Below are positions 1 to 6,329 of a DNA stretch of 16,511 nucleotides, one piece after another. Location of the stretch: the NCBI GenBank assembly GCA_027451165.1, contig DAIDJX010000039.1, positions 1 to 16,511 of the forward strand, read 5' to 3'. The translations under genes and the position numbers were made by a program. Position 1 is the first letter of the stretch. The number at the start of each line of letters is the position of its first letter. The notes below the pieces were generated by a model that was given only the letters and a program-made list of their open reading frames with translations, did not search any database and was not told the origin of the DNA. Source of the DNA: Prolixibacteraceae bacterium. Lineage in GTDB: Bacteria; Bacteroidota; Bacteroidia; Bacteroidales; Prolixibacteraceae.

Positions 1-174
1 ACCCCGTCCAATTTTGGACATGGCATGTTGTTCCGGACTTTTGAGGGAAAACTGCTGATGTCGGCACATAGTCACAAAAGTATAAACGGACGCACCATAC
101 GGATTCCCCATTTGTTTGGAGTGGATGATTCAGGTGATAAAATAGTAGTGACAGGTCTATATCACCCATGGTAA
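1..174 (+). CDS. C-terminal end of a GH43-like glycoside hydrolase (5' end outside window)
   Basis: Frame 1 is open from the first base and stops at TAA 172-174, giving 57 residues that begin TPSNFGHGMLFRTFEGKLLM. The GHGM-(L/I)-F-(R/K)-TF-(E/D)-GKL pattern followed by a Ser-His pair and a closing beta-strand is, from family knowledge, typical of the last blade of five-bladed propeller glycosidases of family GH43 (arabinanase/xylosidase-like). The protein ends shortly after this blade (GLYHPW), so no C-terminal carbohydrate-binding module or T9SS tail is present. Catalytic residues lie upstream of the window, so substrate cannot be judged. It probably belongs to a polysaccharide-degradation locus extending to the left. 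A remote alternative is another five-bladed propeller family such as GH32/62/117. Confidence 0.68.
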   Translation, partial: TPSNFGHGMLFRTFEGKLLMSAHSHKSINGRTIRIPHLFGVDDSGDKIVVTGLYHPW

Positions 175-605
175 AATTGGTTTCTCAGGAATTTGCCGTC
201 TATGATTGCACCGTAAAACCGAAATCCTCCGACAGCGCCAGTGTTGCCCGAATCAAATACCTCCGTTTCACAGAGTACCTGAAGGAATTTGATTTCCTGT
301 GGGATACCTTTTCCAAAGAGCGGGTGCAGAAAAGGCAGTTACGAAACTTGAAAGAAGGATCCCGACGATTCTCCGTTCGGTCCAGGCTATGGAAATAACC
401 GCCACCTCATACCGGTATTCCCTTCTGATCCCATGACAGAATGGTTGTGCTTAAAAATACCTGATTTTTATACCTGTCATTGAAAATTTCAGGCTTTCTA
501 TGTACAAGTTTCGGAATGTAATTATCTTTATGATCATAATCCGACCTGGCTGGATGCTGATTAATCTGGTCTGTATTTGATGGAAGTCCTGTAACAACTG
601 GTGCC
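175..605. other. 431-base region without a convincing gene
   Basis: This stretch separates the GH43-like gene from the lipase. It holds two open frames of gene-like codon use: 168-398 on plus (76 codons, overlapping the GH43 stop) and 407-619 on minus (70 codons, overlapping the lipase start). I recognise neither product. Neither has a signal peptide or a catalytic motif, and the two abut tail to tail, so they may be chance frames or the worn remains of a lost gene. The right half contains the promoter-like element listed at 523-539. No RNA gene or strong terminator was seen. Confidence 0.5.
523..539 (+). promoter_or_regulatory. Putative -7 box with overlapping palindrome upstream of the lipase gene
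   Basis: TATCTTTA at 523-530 differs by one base from the Bacteroidota -7 consensus TAnnTTTG. It overlaps a perfect 12-base palindrome, TTATGATCATAA (528-539), 66 bases before the lipase ATG. The same arrangement recurs at 14889-14906. No clear -33 TTG was found at the usual spacing. The palindrome could be an operator that blocks or positions RNA polymerase; this is inference. Confidence 0.4.
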
Positions 606-3197
606 ATGAAAAAAAACATTTTACTTTCCTTCCTGTTTTTCCCCTTACTTCCGCTTGTACTTACTGCTCAAACCCTGCCCCTGAAATGCGGTATGTTTAC
701 CGGTTCAGGCTATACAAAAGCTGTTTCCACCGGAAAGTGCCCCTCCTATACCGTTTCCGGCGCGAGCAATGAATATTTTGTTTATCGGGGATTAACCCTC
801 GGAACCATTGAAAGCCAGATTTGCAAGGGGATCCATCAATCATGGAACTCCGCTTATCCCGGGATCACCCAGGATATGTGCTACATTACCAGCAACGACA
901 GTTCGGAATTTGAAATCCATAGCTATGGCAGAGCAAAGTGTTCCAGTGACGATTCCTGGTTTTCATTGCAATGTATGACCCGGTTTAAGCTGTCAGAGGA
1001 AGAAAAGTGTGAAACTCCTGAACCTCAGCCTGATGATCCTTCCCTGATTTCTATTTCCAACCATGTTCCTGGTCTTACTCCGTCAGAAAAGGAACTGTGG
1101 TCGGGAACCGATGAGGATTCTCCCCCGGTCCTGAAAATCTGTGCCGATGGTTCCAAAGCCACCAGGATTACATTCATCAGCAACAATCCGGAAGTACATG
1201 TATCAGATGTCAGTTTCCGGGTGGAAAGCGATCCGGGGGGCGATGACATGGCATACTTTGGAAAATTCTTTTTACATGAACTGAAAAACAATACCGTCAG
1301 TTATGATTTCAGGCATCCTGACTACCTGCCCTCATCCATCACGAAACAGAGCCGGGAGGACAAGCTGGTCATCCGGTACGGGACGAAAGTGTTCAAAATT
1401 CCGGTGGAGATTTACCGCGCCCCGGTGATCCTGGTCCATGGCTTGTGGTCTGACCGGATTCCCTTTCTGAAAATGAGAGATGAACTGGTTGCTGATAATT
1501 ACTATCCGGCAACATTGATTTATCCGGTGGATTACCATAAATGGAGTGGTTCATCATTACAGACGAACGCCCGGATCGTTCCCGACCATATCCGGGTGAT
1601 GCTCAATATGTGCCGGTTTTACCACTTTTCTGCCGGCAGTGTGGATGTGATCGGGCACAGCATGGGTGGTTTAATATCAAGATTGTATATTCAGTCGGCA
1701 GAATATCCCCACCGCAATGACATTCATAAACTGATCACCATCAATACCCCGCATTCAGGCACACAACTGGCCAACTTCCTGATCAGTACCGACAATGCGG
1801 CATCTTTAGCCGGGAGGTTGGTTGGGGAAATCATTATCAATAAATCTACGGGTGGTTCCCTGTATGATGGCGCCATGCATGATATGGCCGTCAACAGCCC
1901 GGCTATGAATGATTTAAATGTTCTGCGGCTAAATCATTCGATAGTACCGGCCCGTTCAATTACCACCCAGGCACCGGTGACCATGGGCAACTGGATGCAT
2001 GGCATTTATTGTGCTGTGTCACCCATTTTAGCCCTGACTACGGTATCTGTTCCGACCTTTTTCTTCGGAAACCAGCTCCACGACATGATGGTTACCGTCC
2101 CGTCGCAGACAGGTGGTTTACCGGTAATTAATACTCGATTGATTAATAATCAGGTGCATGTTTTTTCCACACAAAATCCGGCCATCATACAAGATGTGGA
2201 AGAGGCGCTTGGTGCCAGGTCAACCGATCCAGATGTTTTCTGCCAAACGGGATTCCACCCGGTTGCGCAAACCAGCCCGTATAAAAGCGCTTCCATTTTA
2301 GCACCTGCCGACATCATACCGGGTAGCCTGACCATCACCGCCCCGCTGAGAAACCAAAGTTTCAACACCGGAAATTATATACCCGTCTCACTCAGCTCCA
2401 AAAACGGAATAAACCGGATCATTTTGGAAGCCATTAACTTACCCGATAAAATCTTTGTCAAAGACACCGCCTTTTCTTCCGGAACCGTTCCATATACCAT
2501 TCCCTCTGATGCCTTCGGAAAAGTGACATTTCTCGCTTTGGGTTATCAGAACGGCACGCTGACCGGATTTGATACCCTTTCGGTCAATGTCAATCCTCCT
2601 TCGTCGTGGTCGTTGGACAGCATTCAGGTATCGGAAAAAACCGTTTGTGTTGAAGAGAAGAAAACAACTTCCATTTCAGTGGACGCATGGTACCGGAACA
2701 ATGTTCATTTTGATGTCAGCCGTTCAACCGGCCTGAAACTGCAGATGGCGGATACGACCATTGCCAGACTTGACCCCTCCGGTCAAATATGGGGCAAGAA
2801 GGCGGGCATCACGGTTTTGAGCGTCAGCTACGCTTCAAAGTCTGTAAACCTGCCGGTGATGGTATTTCCGGAATATACCGGTGCTGATACGGTCTCCACA
2901 GCTCTGGAAGAAATTAAATCCCTTCGTCCGGAGCCTTCCGGAGAAATCACCAACTTCCGGATTTATCCAAACCCTGCCTCCGGCTCATTTACAGCGTCCT
3001 GTCAACTAAATCAACAAGGGGAAATAACCATCAGTATTACAGACGTTTATGGTAAGCTGATTTATAAATGGCATGAAGTCAGGTCTCCGGGGAACCACCA
3101 GTTTACTTCCGGCACACGAAATCTTCCGGCGGGAATATATCTGGTTCAGTTGAGGACAGGTGTTCAGACTCAAACAAAGAAACTGCTAATCCGGTAG
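606..3197 (+). CDS. Secreted lipase/esterase with alpha/beta-hydrolase core and T9SS sorting domain
   Basis: An 863-residue protein. Residues 1-21 form a signal peptide (MKKNILLSFLFFPLLPLVLT then AQ), which fixes the ATG at 606. Residues 25-180 contain eight cysteines (28, 45, 73, 92, 112, 123, 135, 179) and no fold I recognise. Residues about 270-535 are a lipase-like alpha/beta hydrolase: the oxyanion region is VILVHGLWS (274-282), the nucleophile elbow is GHSMGG with Ser352, and the probable triad partners are Asp493 (LHDMMVTVPS) and His518 (NQVHVFS). Residues about 665-755 look like a bacterial Ig-like (BIG2-type) domain. Residues 780-863 are a T9SS type A sorting domain (FRIYPNPASGSF, then PAGIYLVQL and a basic end), so the enzyme should cross the outer membrane and be released or anchored at the surface. 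The substrate is unknown; triglyceride or ester-linked polymers are plausible. It is monocistronic, facing the convergent 6204-3223 operon across 25 bases. Confidence 0.85.
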   Translation: MKKNILLSFLFFPLLPLVLTAQTLPLKCGMFTGSGYTKAVSTGKCPSYTVSGASNEYFVYRGLTLGTIESQICKGIHQSWNSAYPGITQDMCYITSNDSSEFEIHSYGRAKCSSDDSWFSLQCMTRFKLSEEEKCETPEPQPDDPSLISISNHVPGLTPSEKELWSGTDEDSPPVLKICADGSKATRITFISNNPEVHVSDVSFRVESDPGGDDMAYFGKFFLHELKNNTVSYDFRHPDYLPSSITKQSREDKLVIRYGTKVFKIPVEIYRAPVILVHGLWSDRIPFLKMRDELVADNYYPATLIYPVDYHKWSGSSLQTNARIVPDHIRVMLNMCRFYHFSAGSVDVIGHSMGGLISRLYIQSAEYPHRNDIHKLITINTPHSGTQLANFLISTDNAASLAGRLVGEIIINKSTGGSLYDGAMHDMAVNSPAMNDLNVLRLNHSIVPARSITTQAPVTMGNWMHGIYCAVSPILALTTVSVPTFFFGNQLHDMMVTVPSQTGGLPVINTRLINNQVHVFSTQNPAIIQDVEEALGARSTDPDVFCQTGFHPVAQTSPYKSASILAPADIIPGSLTITAPLRNQSFNTGNYIPVSLSSKNGINRIILEAINLPDKIFVKDTAFSSGTVPYTIPSDAFGKVTFLALGYQNGTLTGFDTLSVNVNPPSSWSLDSIQVSEKTVCVEEKKTTSISVDAWYRNNVHFDVSRSTGLKLQMADTTIARLDPSGQIWGKKAGITVLSVSYASKSVNLPVMVFPEYTGADTVSTALEEIKSLRPEPSGEITNFRIYPNPASGSFTASCQLNQQGEITISITDVYGKLIYKWHEVRSPGNHQFTSGTRNLPAGIYLVQLRTGVQTQTKKLLIR

Positions 3198-3219
3198 ATT
3201 TCGGAAGAATACTTACCGG
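3191..3219. terminator. Weak inverted repeat between convergent genes
   Basis: CCGGTA (3191-3196) and TACCGG (3214-3219) can pair around a 17-base loop in the 25-base gap between the lipase stop and the end of the convergent zinc-ribbon membrane protein gene. The stem is only six pairs and lacks a U-tract, so a bidirectional terminator role is tentative. CCGG-containing words are very common in this window, which raises the odds of chance. Confidence 0.2.
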
Positions 3220-3222
3220 CCA

Positions 3223-3921
3223 TCAGATATGGAAGAGACTGTCGAGCCGGTTCCCTTTTTTCAGGCGGTACTGGTAGAAGATGAAAATCAGGGTGACAGG
3301 CAGAACAGAGACAGCCACAATAAGCGACCATCGGAGATGCAAAAAACCGTTCAAAAATTTGTCGAGTACTATTTCTGTCAGGATACAAAATCCTGCAGAA
3401 AGCAATAATCCTGCAGCGATAATGTTCAAGCCCTTCAGATGGGCAAACCGGTAGAGCAGACCGATCATGCCCGCAAGGGCAAAAGCTGCTGCAGTAAGGG
3501 GCAAACCGACCGGAAGAAACCAGTTGGTACCTCCGGTAATGCGATCGAGAAGAAAAAGAGCGGTGAGCACAGTTGCCAGCAGGGCAGGGATGATTACCCA
3601 AATTCTCCGGTAAGCGTAAAGAAACAGGGTCAGGATGATCCACAAGGCCAGTATAACCACATCGGAGAAGATGGACCATCCCGGTATACGGTTGATCAGC
3701 AGGTCAACCAGCGTGCATACCGCAATGCCTGAAAAAGCGATAACTCCGGACAACTCCCACAGGTGTTTCCTGTTTTCTTTTTTGTGCTGCTGAAGGATCT
3801 CTGAAGGGTTAACCATGACTGTTTCCGGCTTTTCTCCGGAATCCTGCGGATTCCTTCCGCAAAGCGGGCAACTATTCAGTCCGTTATCCAGTTCAACTCC
3901 GCAATGGGTGCAAATAGTCAT
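3223..3921 (-). CDS. Zinc-ribbon protein with six membrane helices (DUF6320-like)
   Basis: A 232-residue protein. The N-terminus carries two CxxC knuckles, CTHC (Cys4, Cys7) and CPLC (Cys18, Cys21), forming a zinc ribbon. A hydrophilic linker to about residue 53 follows, then six hydrophobic helices at roughly 55-76, 82-103, 107-126, 134-157, 164-185 and 198-218, and a basic tail. The layout resembles DUF6320 proteins, which I recall lying beside HxxxDG acyltransferases in other bacteria; this assignment is from memory. It is the last gene of the minus-strand operon, 10 bases after the acyltransferase stop, so the two are almost certainly co-transcribed. It has no catalytic motif; a membrane partner or a carrier of an acyl donor or acceptor for the acyltransferase is a reasonable guess. 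Confidence 0.72.
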   Translation of the reverse strand: MTICTHCGVELDNGLNSCPLCGRNPQDSGEKPETVMVNPSEILQQHKKENRKHLWELSGVIAFSGIAVCTLVDLLINRIPGWSIFSDVVILALWIILTLFLYAYRRIWVIIPALLATVLTALFLLDRITGGTNWFLPVGLPLTAAAFALAGMIGLLYRFAHLKGLNIIAAGLLLSAGFCILTEIVLDKFLNGFLHLRWSLIVAVSVLPVTLIFIFYQYRLKKGNRLDSLFHI

Positions 3922-3931
3922 TCTTGTCCTG

Positions 3932-5230
3932 TTATTGGTTATTTAAAATCTTCACCCGGATGCCTGCATCTGTCAGGTGTTTCAAAATCCGTCTTTCCAG
4001 ATCCCACGATTCTGAAACATTGGAAAAGCAGATGCGCAATTTGTCTTTAAAGGATATAATTCCGCTTCCGGCTTTTACTTTTGGATTAGGGGGAGGGGGT
4101 ATCAGCTCAAACGATTCAATCCATTCCCCCATATCTCCAGGAAGAGTCACCTGTCCCATGTTGGTGACCATACCGGAGAAACGTTTCGAAGCGAGTCCAC
4201 GGTAAATGGCCACTACGGCCATTTTTTTCAGGAATAATGGCAGAATCCTGATAATCAATTGCTTTTCGTAGCTGACATTGGAAGACAGGAAGCGTGATAT
4301 CTGTTTGATATCGGAGCTGAATTGCAACTGGTGATGAACCGACCGGAGTATTTCCTCAAAGGTATAGCTCCCCAAACGGAGATCGATTTCCGGCAATACA
4401 AAAAGAGAAAAATTCCGCATGGTACGGCTGGGAAACTTGCTTCTCATGTTCACCGGGACTTCAATTCTGAGTACTTTCCGGTTTTTCTTTCTGGTTTGCT
4501 GATGCCCGGCAGCATAGATTTCCTGGAGTGCATAATGATACACAGAAACATAATATTCGGTAACAGATACTTTAAGTTTCCGGGAAACCTCGAGCAGATC
4601 CTGAACATTCACTTCCACATGCAAAACATTCAACCTGGGTCTCGGATTCAATTTAAAAGGAAGATGCCAGGCTTTGACGAGTTTCAGCGGAGGTGGCAAT
4701 TTCCGGAAAAATTTATTGTAAGCGTCTTCGAATTCTTCTTCACTGAGGGGTGTCTCCGGTTGAATAATTGAATTGTCGGCAGTTACCGGTTTCCCGCAAA
4801 TTTTCAGATAGGTGAGCAGAAGCGATTTCAGGTATTCCAGAGCGCCTCCACCGTCTGTCAGGATATGAATGAATTCGACAGATATTCTGTTTTTCTTCAC
4901 AAGAATCCTGTAGAGTGGTTCATTTTTCCTTTTCAGGGCAAATGCGGCACAGGGGATATTCTCATCAACCAGGATTCTTGGAGGCAGGTGGTTGAATTCC
5001 AGGAAGTGCCAGAAGATTCCGCTTCCCAGCGATACACTGAAATAGGGAAACCTCTCTGTGGTCAGTTCCACTGCCTCCCTGAGCGCCGAATACCGGACAG
5101 GTTCCTTCATAAACGCAGTGATCCTGAAAACTGAGGTCAGGTCTTCCGAAATGATGGCAGGGAAGAGCTTTGCAGCATTGTCCAGACTAAACCATCCCTT
5201 TCCCCGGATGGATTCAGTAAATTCCGTCAT
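3932..5230 (-). CDS. Condensation-fold acyltransferase (alcohol acetyltransferase-like)
   Basis: A 432-residue cytoplasmic protein without signal peptide or helices. The hallmark HxxxDG motif is HILTDGG, with His122 as probable general base and Asp126 structural. The second half has conserved-looking blocks of this superfamily: VPVNMRSKFPSRTMRNF (258-274) and VTNMGQVTLP (355-364), which close the acceptor tunnel. The fold is shared by wax-ester synthases, alcohol acetyltransferases, PapA-type acyltransferases and NRPS condensation domains. A free-standing protein of this length without carrier domains fits acyl-CoA:alcohol or amine transfer. Its ATG (5230-5228) overlaps the TAA of the upstream esterase by one base (TAATG), implying translational coupling. 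Acyl donor and acceptor cannot be read from the sequence. The neighbours suggest the product is an ester that the exported esterase or membrane protein handles. Confidence 0.82.
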   Translation of the reverse strand: MTEFTESIRGKGWFSLDNAAKLFPAIISEDLTSVFRITAFMKEPVRYSALREAVELTTERFPYFSVSLGSGIFWHFLEFNHLPPRILVDENIPCAAFALKRKNEPLYRILVKKNRISVEFIHILTDGGGALEYLKSLLLTYLKICGKPVTADNSIIQPETPLSEEEFEDAYNKFFRKLPPPLKLVKAWHLPFKLNPRPRLNVLHVEVNVQDLLEVSRKLKVSVTEYYVSVYHYALQEIYAAGHQQTRKKNRKVLRIEVPVNMRSKFPSRTMRNFSLFVLPEIDLRLGSYTFEEILRSVHHQLQFSSDIKQISRFLSSNVSYEKQLIIRILPLFLKKMAVVAIYRGLASKRFSGMVTNMGQVTLPGDMGEWIESFELIPPPPNPKVKAGSGIISFKDKLRICFSNVSESWDLERRILKHLTDAGIRVKILNNQ

Positions 5231-6204
5231 TATGAGGTTGGTTTACGGTTCTGCAGGACATGTTTTTCAAAGAATGACCAGATCACTTCGGCACCGTCAA
5301 AATCGCTACAGGTTCTTCCAATCAGTTTTTTGGGCAGATACTGAATGCCTCCCGGCCAGGTATGCCCCCCACCGGTCACCATGTACAGGAAAACCTCCCC
5401 TCCATTACTGCTGTTGAGGTAATGTTTGATGGTCACCCTTGTACCATCCTCAGGATCGTAGTCGGGCAACTGGCTGATGACAGGGTCAGGGGAACACCCG
5501 TTCTTCATTGCCCAGTAACTGACCGATGCTTCCGTTGACCATACTTTACCCAGTTTAATCTTCTTCAATGTTCCGATGATCACACCTCCTCCGAATGGAA
5601 CAACCGGATCTTCTGTGCCATTGATGGCCAGCACCGGAACTGGTCTTACCGGAGTGCAGCCGGCAATGATCAAAGGGGGCATATTACCGGTTACCGGTGC
5701 AATGGCTGTTACTTTGTGTGATAATTCGCAGGCCAGCCGGTAAGCCATAATGGCTCCGTTGGACATGCCGGTCACATAAATCCTGTCTTTATTGATGGAG
5801 TATTTTCTGATCAGGGTATCCATCAGGGTGGAAAGAAATCCGACATCATCAATATTTTCCCTGTGGGCACGGTCATTGGAACTGTCGTCAATCCGGCCAT
5901 CGTTCCAGTTTTTTTCTATGCCATCGGGATACACTACAATAAATCCCTTTTTATCTGCCAGTTTATTAAACCCTTTGCGGGTAAGCAGTTCCATGCTTTT
6001 GCCGTTACCTCCTTTTCCGTGTAAAGCCAGTACAAGCGGTACAGGAGTTGTCTTGCTGACAGAGGATGGAAGGTAAACGAGATAAGTTCTTTTCAAGCCC
6101 TGATATGCGAAAGCCGAATGATAGGTTTGTCCTGCCAGGGACCTCAGGGAAAGAAGAAGAATTGCAGAAAGCACTGTGATTAACAGCCAGATACGTCTTA
6201 TCAT
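5230..6204 (-). CDS. Exported CE1-type esterase / polyhydroxybutyrate depolymerase-like hydrolase (LpqC-like)
   Basis: A 324-residue protein when started at the ATG at 6204. I chose it because it gives a clean signal peptide (MIRRIWLLITVLSAILLLSL then RSLAG); an in-frame ATG at 6231 would add nine polar residues in front and place the promoter box at 6209-6216 inside the gene. The core is an alpha/beta hydrolase of the feruloyl-esterase/PHB-depolymerase type: LHGKGGNG (61-68) gives the oxyanion hole, GMSNG holds the nucleophile Ser148, NGTEDPVVPFGG supplies Asp199, and GGGHTWPGG supplies His281. All triad parts are present. The family acts on acetyl, feruloyl or hydroxyalkanoate esters in the periplasm or outside. 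It is the first gene of the operon with the acyltransferase (TAATG overlap) and zinc-ribbon membrane protein. Whether it undoes or completes the acyltransferase product is unknown. Confidence 0.85.
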   Translation of the reverse strand: MIRRIWLLITVLSAILLLSLRSLAGQTYHSAFAYQGLKRTYLVYLPSSVSKTTPVPLVLALHGKGGNGKSMELLTRKGFNKLADKKGFIVVYPDGIEKNWNDGRIDDSSNDRAHRENIDDVGFLSTLMDTLIRKYSINKDRIYVTGMSNGAIMAYRLACELSHKVTAIAPVTGNMPPLIIAGCTPVRPVPVLAINGTEDPVVPFGGGVIIGTLKKIKLGKVWSTEASVSYWAMKNGCSPDPVISQLPDYDPEDGTRVTIKHYLNSSNGGEVFLYMVTGGGHTWPGGIQYLPKKLIGRTCSDFDGAEVIWSFFEKHVLQNRKPTS

Positions 6205-6208
6205 CGGA

Positions 6209-6216
6209 CAAAGATA
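6209..6216 (-). promoter_or_regulatory. Putative -7 promoter box of the esterase/acyltransferase operon
   Basis: On the minus strand the sequence reads TATCTTTG, an exact match to the Bacteroidota -7 element TAnnTTTG, ending only four bases before the chosen ATG at 6204. If used, transcription would start at or next to the A of the ATG, giving a leaderless or nearly leaderless mRNA. A good -33 TTG at about 19 bases was not found, so chance remains possible. Confidence 0.4.
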
Positions 6217-6283
6217 CGAATTGTTTGTCATAAAGTTACCGGAATATCTGGCAGTTGAAGAATGAATCAGTTTTAAGTTTTAT

Positions 6284-6290
6284 TATCTTG
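6284..6290 (+). promoter_or_regulatory. Possible -7-like box of the GH3 gene
   Basis: TATCTTG, a one-base-shortened form of TAnnTTTG, lies 39 bases before the GH3 ATG in the divergent spacer between the esterase operon and GH3. A TTG at 6255-6257 is somewhat too far upstream (26 bases) to be a textbook -33 element. Confidence 0.28.
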
Positions 6291-6329
6291 CAGCTTTAAA
6301 TTTTGAGGTAAATATCTAATGATCAGGTT

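Noticed and set aside
3170..3679. 169-codon minus-strand frame overlapping the zinc-ribbon membrane protein
   Set aside because: The alternative frame 3223-3921 gives a complete zinc ribbon plus six hydrophobic helices, whereas this one is Cys/Pro/Arg-rich shadow sequence that runs into the convergent lipase gene.
4322..4771. 149-codon plus-strand frame opposite the acyltransferase
   Set aside because: Covered by the acyltransferase with intact HxxxDG and conserved-looking blocks; the antisense product has no recognisable feature.
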